Positions 30,401 through 41,729 of a DNA stretch of 64,000 bases are shown piece after piece. Source of the stretch: Branchiostoma floridae. Lineage: Eukaryota; Chordata; Leptocardii; Amphioxiformes; Branchiostomatidae. Each line of letters starts with the position of its first letter. Position 1 is the stretch's first letter. The notes below the pieces were generated by a model, which worked only from the letters and a program-made list of their open reading frames with translations, searched no databases and was not told where the DNA came from. The translations under genes were made by a program, and so were the position numbers. The stretch spans positions 15,237,525 to 15,301,524 of the forward strand of contig NC_049992.1 of the NCBI RefSeq assembly GCF_000003815.2. The letters run 5' to 3'.

Positions 30401-33400
30401 TTGGCATAGGTTGGGATGGGATGGGATGGGTTGGCATAGGTTGGGATGGGATGGGATGAGTTGGGTTGGCATGGGTTGGGATAGGATGGGAAACAGCTCA
30501 GTACATGTTATTCTTTGTACTTTGTTAAAATCTTCCTACAACTTTTTAGATATAAATATCTNNNNNNNNNNNNNNNNNNNNNNNNNNNNNNNNNNNNNNN
30601 NNNNNNNNNNNNNNNNNNNNNNNNNNNNNNNNNNNNNNNNNNNNNNNNNNNNNNNNNNNNNGTTTGATATTGCCGTGTGAAAATGTTGGTAAATTTGCAG
30701 ACAATTGCAAAGACTTGCACTTTAACGTCCAAGGCATGCATACCACCGCTACGGCCAAAATGACCCTGTCGGGAACTCCAAATCCTCTCAAATTTCGGTT
30801 TTAAACCCGGTGCAGGGTGACATACGGCCAATGTATGGTCGCAATAGGCAGTGTTTCTGTATAGACGGGATCAGAAATCGTATGGCCGTGGCCACGTTGG
30901 ACAGGTGGCCACTATAGACTATTTCTTAATGCTTAGGTCAATGGGAAAAAATCTAAGGGACTGACAAAAAGTGACCGCAATGGACAGGTGGTCACTTATA
31001 CAGGTTTTACTGTACTTTTTTGGGGACATGTTAATGATCAGTGAAGCACATAAACACAGTGCACAGTGCTACAGAAAACTGTGTATTATCTCATTGTCTA
31101 AATCTTCTCTTGTGTTCTTGGTAGTGACATCATTGTTCAGATTGTGGATGGCAGGAACCCTCTGCTCTTCAGGTGTCAGGATCTGGTGAGGATCTTAAAA
31201 GTTTCTATCATACTTAAGTCTACAATCGAACATTACAATTATCAGATCCAATAGTATTTTTAGTGCAGCCTTATCTGCATTACGCAGACTGAGAGTGAAT
31301 CATTTACATGAATTAATTTATTGCTCAACAATCACACAAAGTATAATGTATGGCAACCAATAACAACTACTAGGTATATAGGTAGACAATAGCACTATGA
31401 GGCTACATACAAAATATTGTCGATAACAGCACAGTTATGTGGGAGTGATCTGGTCTCGCATTTGGAATAAAGTACAATTTGTATAAACAAATTGACCTAC
31501 ATAGGTGGATATATGAGTTGAACATAATAGCAGTATATGGAAAATTTCATTCTGTGTACAAGAGATATGCTATCTCTAATGTTGCAATAGTTATAACTGA
31601 TACGGAAGCAGGATGAAGGCTGCAATGATGTTCTAATCTTCCAGGAGAAATATGTGAAGGAGATAGACAAAGACAAGATGAACATGATCCTAGTGAACAA
31701 GGCTGACCTGCTGACGGAGACACAGCGCCGTGTCTGGGCCGAGTACTTCGGCAGTAGAGGGGTCAAGGTTGCCTTCTGGTCAGCCATGGAGGAGACGGAC
31801 AGACAAGGGGCAAAGGTCAGATAGTCATCTAGTCTAGTCTTTGTAACACAAACTCTGCTGTCCAGGGCTGTAACTGGCCCATCCCCGGCGGATGTTTGGC
31901 GGGCTGCTATAAGCGAGATTTAATCAGGCAACATCTAGTCTAATAAGGCCTAGAAAAAAAATCGTTGTATTTCCAGTTCCAGTCCTTAAAAAAAAGAGGC
32001 TCGGTAGGTAGGGATTACTGTCTTTTTTTTTATTCTTTTACTTTGGCCGAAACTCTAGTGAAACAATACTTTAATGAAGTAAAACTGAAGTGTATAAAGA
32101 CATATTTATACTTTAAAACTTGTGGATACATTTATCTTTCATAAGATAGGACAAGCAGTTTTTTATAGGGCAGCCTGAATTAAAATACTAAATCAATTTG
32201 GAAACTGTGACATCACTGCTCCCCCCCAAAAAAAGACTAGGGTCGGCAGGTTTTTCTGGGGGTAGGTAAGGAAACAGGAAACACAACATTTTTGCCAAGG
32301 ACTAACAGGAATGATTCAGTCTAGCTAATACTGAGATTAACACTTGAAATATGAAGGATTCCCAGAATGGAAAGTTTTTTAAACAATTTATTAACCCATC
32401 CTCAGCCAATCTTAATTGCATCATTTTGATTGATGATCTCATTTATTAATCATGTTTACATTCATACATTATCCTCTGTCATTACGTCTCAGGATTTAGA
32501 AGAAGTTGCAGAACATCAAGAAGTAGTAGAGGAAGATGATATGGAGGAGGGAGGAACAGAAGAAGTGGAGGAGCCTGATGATGAAGACATGGCATCTTCA
32601 GACTCTGAGAGACATCAGGAGTCAGAAGATCATATCAGGACTTCACCAAGTGAAACAGAACTTGTACAAGAACTACAAGATGTACAAGTCCTGGACACTG
32701 AGAGACCAACTGTTGTAGGTGTAGATCAGACTGTTTCAAATGATCCTCAGCCAATCAGAGACAGAGAAGAGGCAGTTGCTAGGCAAGAAGATGAGGAGGA
32801 GGATGTGCAAACAGCAGATTCTATAGAAGACCACTCTGCACTGCCTGACAGTTCTGTAGAACAGCATAGTGATGGTAACATGGAGGCAACACAAACTGAG
32901 GAACAGTTAACACAGGAAACAGTACCTCTGCAAACAGGATCTGTTGATAGAGCTACAGCATCCAGTGAGCAGCAGAGGGACAACTGTTCTGTAGGGAATT
33001 CTGTAGAACACGCTGTACAGAACAGCAGTGTTCTGCTGACTGGAGAGGAGCTGTTGCAGCTGTTCAAGGACCTAAGTCCACAGGAGACCCAGGAGGAAGG
33101 AGTGACTACTGTAGGACTGGTAAGTTTTCTGGGCAGGATTTAGCCACGTATGTGTCCAGGGGTCATTTGGACACGCTTTTCTTAAAATAACAAGAATAAG
33201 ATGCACTAGAGGCCCTTACACTGGGGAGCAGATCCTCTGACAAGCATACAATTCTGATTGACCAGGGATACCACTAGGTCATTTGTGGACCTCTCTGACA
33301 GTAATTTTAGATATAGGCAACACTAGTAGTCATTGTATACAATAAAATGTTATTCACTGTCCAAAGTCCATTGTCACATGTATGTGCCCCATGTACCAGT

Positions 33401-36400
33401 ACTAGCATTTGGGCGTGAACTATGCAAGTGAACTTTCAAATCAGGCCTTATTATTGAATTTGTTGATAAGGCTAACTACTACCATGGTAGTATTTGTATA
33501 TTGGTATGTAACTTCAAAGCACTGTCTGTGATTCATCTTGGATCAAATGGTTTTAAATGTGACTTGTCAGGCTTGTGTGCAGGTGTAGTTTAGATAGGTG
33601 ACATTGTTACATTTTGTACTGCATTCTCTACAGGTTGGGTACCCCAATGTTGGGAAGAGTTCCACCATTAATGCACTCCTGAAGTGTAAGAAGGTTCCTG
33701 TGTCTGCCACACCAGGGAGAACCAAACACTTCCAGGTCAGTTAACCCTTGTTCTACTGAGCCGATATAATAATGGGGTGCATATACATAATGCCTGTATG
33801 TGGGTCTAGTATCAATATGGGTTTAGGGCATTTCTCACTTAAATGGGCATACCACAGCAAACCGCATCGATTGGGGAGGTAAATCTGCATCAGCACAGAA
33901 TAGGTTAGGCTTACATGTTGCCTGTGTTTACACAATCTCTCGCTGGCTGGGGTTAATTACCCAATCCCCTAGGGTGGCGGCAATTGTAGAACCGGTCGCT
34001 AGGGGCACGATTTTAGTCAGGCTAGGCTTACATGTAGGTCCAAATTTCCAACCCAGGGCCCAGCCAGGTAGCTTATGGAAACAAAAAATAATGATCTAAA
34101 AGGCAACAAGACACACTGCAGAACATAAAAAAATTGTCATAAACATGATTTGTGCATAATTTTTGGTAAACACTTTTATTTTTCGTTTCCGTAAACATCC
34201 CGGCCGGGCCCCATTTCGGAAGTGGGACCTAAGCCTTTAGTTTTACTGATCCGATTAATCAACCAGCTTAGGGGGGTAGAATTGGAAAAAAATCTCTGCA
34301 AGACAAGGGTTTTATAGTGTCAAATCAGATCATCATTTCCTACTAACTTTCATTCCTGTTTTGTTTTTTTTGCTATATTTACATGTTGCTTAACAACCCT
34401 TAACCAGGTTTGATTAGAATGTTACTGTTATGAAATACATTTTTCAGCAGGTGTACTCAAGCCTAGTTATACAAGTTTAGTTGAAGAGAACTATACACCT
34501 TTTTCACACTTCCCATAATACAATGCAACAGGGTTCCGGATATGGATGTTGACTGAGATGTTACCACCGTTGCCCAGGGTGTGAAACCAGGGTGAAAACA
34601 GCTAAAACCTTCAGTACGAGGTCGTCAAAGCATATAAACTAATGATTTGTCTAGCAAATATAGTTACATTACACGGGGCATGGTAAAATCACTTTCTGAC
34701 AATGAACAAAAGCTGCAGACAAAACGCAAGTCGTGACCCATGAGGTCATCGGGCGAAACCAACTAACAGCCACAGTGGTGACGGGCTTGCTAGTTTATAC
34801 TTCTGACCACAAAAATTGGAAAATTCTCAGCCCTGATAATAGTTGCACTATATTTTCCGGACAACTTATTAGTTTATATGCTTTGCCGCCCTCGTATTGC
34901 AGGTTTTAGCTGGTTTCACCCTGGTTTTGCACCCTGGGCAACGGTGGTAACATCCCAGTCAACATCCATATCCGGAACCCTGTCGCATTGTATTATGGGA
35001 AGTGTGAAAAAAGTCTATATCAAAGCAGTTTTGAAAACTCTAATATTTAAGGGTCTCTCACCAATGTTCCTAATCTCAGACCCTGTACGTGGATGAGACC
35101 CTACTGCTGTGCGACTGCCCTGGTCTAGTGATGCCCACGTTCGTGTCCACCAAGGCGGAGATGGTGGTCAGCGGCATCCTGCCCATTGACCAGATGCGAG
35201 ACCACCTACCCCCAACCAGCCTTATATCCTTTGCAGCTTTCTCTCTGCCCAACATGTAGTAATCATGTATATGTTTTATACAGGGCTCTAGCCAGTGTCC
35301 GTTTTTCCGTCAATTTGCTGCTTGTGACGGACAAATTTTAAAACCAATCCGTCAACCTTGACAGACAAAAATCTGATAAAAGCTCCTTGGTGGAAGCTAC
35401 AGGCGGCTTGGGGATGCCGTCCACGGCCGTAAAAGCCACACACTGTTTGTTTTGCTATTGTTATGATTGTTGACTTAGTGTGTCCTTTTGCATACGATAA
35501 TCTCATTAAAACCAGTTTTTCAAGGTCTCAGTTCAGTCTCTCTAACTCCTGGAATAGTGTTTTCGCGACAATGGGAATTGGCTGACGGAAAAAAATTTCG
35601 AGCTGGCTAGAGCCCTGGTTTTATAGCCTCAAACTTGTTAACTTGGCAGTTTTTTGGGGGGCTGTGCGAGATAATAATCAAACAATGGATGGTGAGGGAG
35701 GGAGAGAGAGGGAACATCATTTGTTCAGTTGTTTGGTCTGGTTGGAAGATGTGAGAACAGAAACAGTTACCGCTATGTACTATTCCCATCAAGAATTTTA
35801 CAGGAAAACCATTCGTCTAAACGTATCCATCATTTTTCTGGTTATTTTTCTCACCCTGTTCCCAAAGTACAAAATGTATATGTCAATGGGACAGTGTTCA
35901 AAAACATGTATTTTGAGTCAGCTTCTCCAATTATACACAAAGTCTCCTTGACTCCTCTGTAAGTGTGTCGTCACATCCCTCGCCATGTGCTGGAGCGTAC
36001 ATACGGAGTCAATCTGCCTGCACCTGCAGAGGGGGAGGACCCAGACAGACTACCAACGGCTAATGAACTTCTCAATGCGTATGGAGGTACATATATAATG
36101 TCTTTCTCAATTAAACTCACTCACTTATCATTCGGTTTAGCGTCTGTTGTTCCCTGTCTTGCAAGGGTTGGACGTTTTGTCAAGTCGGTCTGATTGCTGC
36201 CCTCCATCCACCTCTGTCAAGGGGGTTGACATTTTTCCAAGTCCAGTTTTGTAAGATCTTCATTGACACTGTCTACCCATCTCCTCTTGGGGCACCCACG
36301 TGGGTTCTGGTCAAGTACTGACAAGTTCAAGACCTTTCTCAGCCAGTTGTCATGGGTCATTCACGTGGCCATACCAGAAAAATTCATATTATCACAAACA

Positions 36401-38940
36401 TGCCAAATTAATTTTTCTGTAAGTTACTCTATGTTTAGTAATTTTAACCATGCCATGAAAATTTTATGAAAAAGTCTAAACAATCATGTAAGACTAAGAG
36501 TGCTATTTCAGTGGTAGTATGAGAAGTTTTATCATTGAGTGATCAGACTACTCTTGAGATCATTAGCAACATGATTCTTCAAGTTTTGTATCATAATGAT
36601 CATAGCTTGGATTACAGCTCAACTTTGTTGAGAATACTCACAATCATGTGTGCCTATAGTGAGTAATCGGTTGTTATGCTGTTGGTGTTCCAGCCATGCG
36701 AGGTTTTATGACAGCCCACGGACAACCTGACACACCCCGATCCGCCCGCTACATACTCAAGGACTACGTCAATGTAAGTTATCATAGTTGATGGAAAGAA
36801 CATGATATGCAGTCAAATTTTCTGGTATGCTGGTAGAAGGTAAAGGCCATATACTATGAATGGTTAGCATCCATTTGATGCCACTGGATTTGTCTATTTG
36901 CACCAGTGAAAAACATACTGCTACTTCGATTTAAGAAGCGTACTGCTTTCTGTTCCATGTTAAGACAGGAAAAGTGTGTTTAATGAATAAATGAAGACCT
37001 TTATTGCACATGTAATAACTGCAGGTTGCAACAAAATGATAGTTGACAAATACATGTACATGGAATATTTACAATGTCAACCAACACAAGGATCATAGTC
37101 CACTATTAAGTGAATTTGACTTCTTCTCGCTTCTTTGTGATACTGAAAATGTAGGAACAGATATGTTTTACAAGCAATAAAGTGGTAAAGTAGATTTCCG
37201 AAGTTTACAGTAAAAATGACAGTCGGAAATGGGTCTTGGTTACCACAGTACTCACTTTTGTGTCATTTGGCTTACAAATCAAGGTGTTTTCAGGCAGAAA
37301 TGCAGGCAATGAAAATAATATTTAATGCTTTCTTTGGTACCTGTTGCAATGCAAAAAAATGCCATGCAAAAGCAGGTTTCCTTTGGCTCTACCCCTAGAA
37401 TTGTTTCCATTGTTGTTCAGAACAATTATGTCAAGTTTGATGCTTTTATCATAATTTGAGCAATTTTTGCACCAAACGCCTCGACTAAATGAATTAATAT
37501 CTTCCTCTTTTATCGAACCTGTACCCAGGGTAAACTGTTGTACTGCCACCCCCCTCCCGGAGTTGATCCTGAGGAGTTTCAGATCTGGAATGACCAGTCG
37601 ACAGGGCCAGCAAGCACGGATGGACACAAGCACAGCACAAGCAAGGCACAGCAGGTAGTGACATGGACCTGGCACCATCAAATCTGCCCTCAGATGTGGT
37701 CTTTTCTCTCAGTTATTTTACATCACTAATATGGTCTAAATGTAACACATCTTTTGCCAAAAAGCAGTTACTCAAGCAACTGGATATGATTAGGAAAATG
37801 CTTGAGTAACTGCTTTTTGGCATATCTTATTATCTGGATGTCTAATCTTAATCGATGTAACACATCTTGTATGGATCTGTTCAACAAAACTAACAACACT
37901 CCTTCATTATTTTAAGTACAAACAGTTAAGAATGTGTTTTACAACACACAGAATAACATGACAAATTCTCTGGATTAAAATACATGTACTACATCTTGAT
38001 GTCTGGATTTTCCTGAATATACAACAATGTCCAGAAGTCTTGGACAATTATCGAGTAAAAATGCAGTGGAATTTGCCATTGAATACAACAATGTCCAGGA
38101 ATCTTTGACACAAATCAAGTAAAAATGCAGTTGTCAACCATTTTTATAGCATGTACATATATATTTGTGTATGAAACCTGAATGATTTTGTGATAGAACT
38201 GATCTGTGCTTTACAGAAGACCAAAGGTCACCAGCCTGCACCGATGAGCAAAGTGGACAAGGAATTCTTCAGCAAGGTACAGTTATTCATGTCTTACCTT
38301 GGCCGCGATTACTTTGATACGGATGTTCCGGACAGGGTACTAGTAATAATTGACAGTATCACACGGGCTTCTTCATTGTATCACACAGGCTTCCATCAAT
38401 TAAATAGAAAGACACTACGCCCACCGTTGCAAGCAAACAGAGTCCTTTCATTTAAATTTTTCTCAAATTATGAGTAGTTTGGCAATTAAATCAGTGTTTA
38501 TTGACTTTGGCTGTCGGGCGATCAGACCCGCAGTCGGGCTGGTACTTCAAGTGATACGGAATACACCGCATTGTATTCTATATATTATATATTGTACTAG
38601 CTTCAATATACATGTATACCTGTGTATATAAAAATAGTTGATGCTACACCTTTATGGATTGACTTGGTACGTGTATGTTTGGATAGAATACATTGGTGAC
38701 ATTTGACTTAAAGATCTGGTAAATGTACTAGGAAGTGTCTGAACACAACTTTTCACAATTATGAGTTTGTATTTCTCATTTCAGCACAATGTGCGTGCAA
38801 TCACAAAAGGTGCTCAGGTCCCACAGGCAAGCAACCAGTCAACCAATCATCAGTCTCTTTCCGGAAAGCCATGGAAAAAACACTTTAACAAGAACAAGAA
38901 GGAGAAAGCAAGAAGGGTCTTCAAGCACCTGGATGAATAG
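27477..38940 (+). CDS. LSG1: LSG1, large-subunit GTPase 1 (one exon missing in gap)
   Basis: A cytoplasmic, circularly permuted GTPase that acts in late 60S maturation (release of the NMD3 adaptor; known of the family). Visible exons: 27477-27575, 28444-28570, 29174-29294, 29760-29846, [missing], 31125-31185, 31645-31815, 32493-33119, 33634-33735, 35080-35223, 35963-36086, 36694-36773, 37529-37654, 38217-38276 and 38785-38940. Start [19 protein letters not shown]. The G motifs come in permuted order: G4 LVNKADLL (exon 31645), G1 GYPNVGKSS (33634), then the G3-type CDCPGL (35080). Exon 32493-33119 is a 209-codon Glu/Asp-rich spacer between G4 and G1. The tail [18 protein letters not shown] is basic. 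Phase requires one exon of length 3n between 29846 and 31125, where relatives have an FER..DFWRQLW-like segment; the 100-N gap lies there. The intron after 35223 starts with ATATCCTT, a U12-type donor. Confidence 0.95.
28139..28260 (+). repeat. SINE tail fragment
   Basis: The segment GGGGGTCCCCTGTTCGAGGAGGTACCTCC and the text after it match the body of the 5S-headed element at 63780-63860 (GGGGGTCCCGTGCTCGAGG and on to CAGC..GGC). No 5S head is visible here. It lies in LSG1 intron 1. Confidence 0.5.
29590..29724 (-). repeat. tRNA-derived SINE-like element
   Basis: On the minus strand, A-box-like TAGTCCAGTGGTTAG and B-box-like GAGTTTGACTACG are followed by a tail with GACGGGACGTTAAAC. The tail resembles GGGACGTAAAAC in the 5S-headed element at 63559-63888, suggesting a shared SINE body. 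It ends 36 bp before LSG1 exon 4. Confidence 0.5.
29870..30493 (+). repeat. G-rich minisatellite (GGGAT/GGGTT/GGCAT)
   Basis: About 620 bp of five-base steps (TGGGA, TGGGT, TGGCA) form higher-order units such as GGCATGGGTTGGGATGGGAT. The G-rich strand is the transcribed-sense strand. Its regularity produces spurious Trp/Gly/Met ORFs on + and Pro/Ser/His ORFs on -. It starts about 24 bp after the donor of LSG1 exon 4, and the assembly gap follows 68 bp later. Confidence 0.95.
30562..30661. other. Assembly gap (100 N)
   Basis: Exactly 100 N. LSG1 phase and comparison with the family say an exon is missing between 29846 and 31125, and this gap is the likeliest place. The gap sits beside the G-rich minisatellite, which probably broke the assembly. 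Confidence 0.98.
31840..32300. repeat. Dispersed repeat shared with 59620-60745
   Basis: The left part (ACTCTGCTGTCCAG ... GGCGGATGTTTGGCG ... AAGCGAGATTTAAT) matches 60650-60730. The right part (TTATCTTTCATAAGATAGG ... GGCAGGTTTTTCTGGG) matches 59630-59790. It lies in the LSG1 intron before the acidic exon. Confidence 0.5.
33130..33310. repeat. Family D MITE, truncated copy
   Basis: CAGGATTTAGCCACGTATG and the following TTGGACACGCTTTTCTTAAAATAACAAG are collinear with the left half of 23647-23994. The right end is missing. It starts 11 bp after the LSG1 acidic exon. Confidence 0.6.
34025..34235. repeat. Palindromic MITE, family K, copy 1
   Basis: The left end GGCTTACATGTAGGTCCAAA and right end CGGAAGTGGGACCTAAGCC are diverged inverted repeats. 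Inside are GGGCCCAGCC and GGCCGGGCCCC with GGAAACAAAAA / TTTTTCGTTTCC. It is related to 61215-61411. Confidence 0.55.
34493..35018. repeat. Palindromic MITE with TTTTTCACACTTCCCATAA termini
   Basis: Two inverted arms of about 130 bp (34493-34615 and 34900-35018) share CACACTTCCCATAATACAAT, GGTTCCGGATATGGATGTTG and GTTGCCCAGGGTG. They flank a 280-bp centre. It ends 61 bp before an LSG1 exon. Confidence 0.8.
35224..35962 (+). other. Candidate U12-type (AT-initial) intron in LSG1
   Basis: The exon ends ...ACC AGC CTT and the next bases are ATATCCTT, the canonical U12 AT-AC donor. No GT donor here gives a consistent frame. Near the 3' end, CTCCTTGAC (35944-35952) matches the U12 branch-site consensus TTCCTTRAY with one change. 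The frame-keeping junction that retains the family's V-C residues ends the intron at AA (35961-35962), 11 nt after the branch A. An alternative AC end at 35973-35974 is also in frame but drops four residues. Confidence 0.75.
35281..35617. repeat. hAT-like MITE, family A, copy 3
   Basis: Termini CAGGGCTCTAGCCAG and CTGGCTAGAGCCCTG. It is flanked by a perfect 8-bp duplication GTTTTATA. It sits inside the candidate U12 intron. Confidence 0.85.
37756..37821. repeat. Short palindrome, family L
   Basis: GCCAAAAAGCAGTTACTCAAGC and its inverted complement flank a centre with AACTGGATATG. The longer relative 56014-56143 has the same ends plus an internal segment, so this is probably a deleted MITE. 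Confidence 0.65.
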
Positions 38941-39780
38941 ATGAGATAGAGTTTGTACAAATGTAGTACTAGTACAAATGTATGTATCTTCAGCACTCCA
39001 TTTTCTAACTCATAATGCTACATCTTACAGTTATCAACTTCTATGCACACGTGAAAATAACCAGTGTGGTACTGTACAAAGTAAATGATGATAGCTTAAA
39101 TTTAGCTCCATCTCTTGCAACAAGTCCATCAGTGGTTTAATGCATGCCTATTAATACTCCTGCAAGTAATTAATGTACAGATATGGCCTTGGATAGAAGT
39201 TAATTTTCAGAAAAAGTCTTCACCTACAGTACAAGCAGATAGTATGGGATATTGCCATGACACTAAAGTCATGTAATGTAAAAATTGTATATGTCATGAA
39301 ATGATTAACTTGAACTAGAAATTGTCAAAGCAGCATAAATTTAAATGCTGCCTTATTACATTATGAATATCATGTCTGGTAATTGGATAGTGTCCAATTT
39401 TGTATTTTTTGGTAAGATTAGAATTAGCTCTACATGTACAAATGTATCTGGGTGTTTGTGCTCCTCTGTCAACAGATAAAGCTTTTCACTGCTCATAATC
39501 CCACTCATCTTGACCATATATGGCCATATGACTTGTCACATGTTGTTTGCAATTTGGTCATTTATCTTGAGGAAGGCAAAAGTTATTAAGTGATAGATAA
39601 TCTTTGTTTTGCCGAGTCACAGTTGAATTTTTGACAGATAGTTCACCTGATGAATAGGGGCCAAAAAAATTCTAGTAATTGTCGGTATTCAAAATGAATA
39701 CTCCATGATGTGAAGGGAAATGGTACATTGTATCAGTAATGTATTGTAGACTGAGGGAATAAAATTGGCTTTGTTGTTCA
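38941..39780 (+). other. LSG1 3' UTR with candidate poly(A) signal
   Basis: A/T-rich sequence directly after the LSG1 stop codon, without repeats or exons that I recognise. The clearest AATAAA is at 39759-39764, which would give a 3' UTR of about 0.8 kb. From 39781 to 41399 I see no gene. Confidence 0.45.
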
Positions 39781-41399
39781 TATTTTCCCTTGCCTTGGTT
39801 GTTCACAATGCTGGTAGCCACTAAAAAGTTACAGTAGTTAGCAAGACACAGTTGGCATCTCTTGGCGCTTCGTCAATGCAGCCTTCTTGGTTGCTGCAAG
39901 GTTTTATCAAGATGAAAGCTCCTCAGTTGCTTTAATCCGGGTTTTCTGGAAAAAAATGTTCAGTCTGGACAGCGGAATGGTGTGGAAAACATGTCTAGCC
40001 CGAAAATAGGGTCTGCATGGTGATTTCTGGTAACACCACTAAATTCAGCAGGGTCGTCAACATTTAATGGTAAATTCAGGAGGTCAACTTGATCATCTAG
40101 ACAACTTGAGCACACAAATTATTATCGCACAATGCTATAAAAGCCAAGAGGGCATTTTTAAAAACCCTTTTGCAATGTAACATTACATATTGTCATGCAG
40201 TTATAATGTTAGAACTGCATATTTTTTATTGTATTTACAGATAGATAATATGCTTGTTAACTTCTGTGTAACATGCATCACACGACCTGAAAAAAAAACA
40301 GAGGAACAGGTTTCGCCAATTACAAAATTGACACACTATGTCGGCAGGCATTTGGGGTCTAACCGGGGGGCAACAAGAGCGAAGTCAAGTAGAGTTTATT
40401 GCCAATTGCACCAAGTTTCTACAGTCAAAGGTACAGAGACAGTTAGCCTTTATTACATGGAGATGGGATTTTAAAATGCAGTGGGAGTCCAATAATCCAC
40501 CAAACAGATTCCTTTGTAGCAAAATTGACCAATTACCATTGTTTTGAGTATTGCCAGTTCTCAAGTTTCCACAGACAATCAGGTCCAGGTTCATGTCCGG
40601 ACCTGGAAATGATCCTCTGGACCTGAATTTTCTGGTACTGGTACTGGTACCTCCCCCAACCAACAATAGATTTTTTCTTTCTGTCCTTTCACATCTTATT
40701 CTTTGACTTTAGATTCATTTTGGCATTCTATCTGTTTTCTGATACTTTTTTTCAATCTACGGAATATTTGTGCTCATTTTACAGCTGCTTTGCATAATTT
40801 ATTGTGTGGTCGAAAACTTTTTTTTTTTGGAAATGGCCGAAAATTGGTGCGAGCGCGGATGTCATCCATATACTAATAATCAAATCAACATGGCCTAACA
40901 GCAACAACAAATACGTGGTACAAAAGCGCCCCACAGTGGAACATTTTAGTATTGCAGATTAGTTAAACTAATGGGGCATTAGTTCTCTAATCGCAAGGAG
41001 GTGATATAACCTCCTTGGTATTAAACCGTAAAGCTTCTTCTGCCTATCAAAGTTTATCTACTTGCGGAATTGCAATGCAGAATTTTTTTACCAATCATAT
41101 TAGCAATAGTCTGTATGTTAGCCAATCAACATAATAATGTTCCTTTTCCAACAAATCGGAATGGATGCAGTTTATCTACTGACCACAAAGCGTCGCTACA
41201 GGACCGTAAATGCATTCCCTGCTTCGAAGCATGGAAAGTGAACGACACAACGGGACCGGCGTTGAAAGTTGACAAAGTTTAGGAAGTAAAATGTGCATGC
41301 TATTTTTTTGCACATTTATTTATTCATACTTTAGACACCCACGTTGTACCTCACATGCCTCAGACACATGAGACAGGTCCTGTGTGTTCTTGGATGTCC

Positions 41400-41729
41400 C
41401 CCGGTTTCCCGCCGTATTGACGTCACGTTTCCAGGGCTCATGTTCACGTGATCAAGGCATGGTCTTCTTCACGGCCGAAAGGCCTATTTTCTGGATATAA
41501 ATCCCTCCGCATCAAATCCTTTTTCAACGACAAATAAGAAACACAAATAATATCATAAACCCAAATAACCAATATCAATGAATTGATTCTTCATTTTCGA
41601 TTTTGATTACATGAATAAGTTATCCACGCCGTGAGAATTGGAATCGCTTTAAGGACTATTTGCAGTCACTACTAGGATACTACATTAGACTGAAGCAAAC
41701 CGCCCGATCGTCCGCCCAACGTTCTCAAA
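41400..41729 (+). promoter_or_regulatory. Cyclin L promoter / 5' UTR region
   Basis: The 330 bp before the cyclin L ATG contain a perfect CRE, TGACGTCA, at 41418-41425 and a CACGTG E-box at 41445-41450. There is no TATA box at a fixed position. Regulation by CREB/ATF or E-box factors is an inference from the motifs alone. Confidence 0.5.

Noticed and set aside
29717-30472. Long overlapping ORFs on both strands encoding Trp/Gly/Met or Pro/Ser/His repeats
   Set aside because: They are read-throughs of the G-rich minisatellite in an LSG1 intron; every frame is open because of the five-base periodicity.
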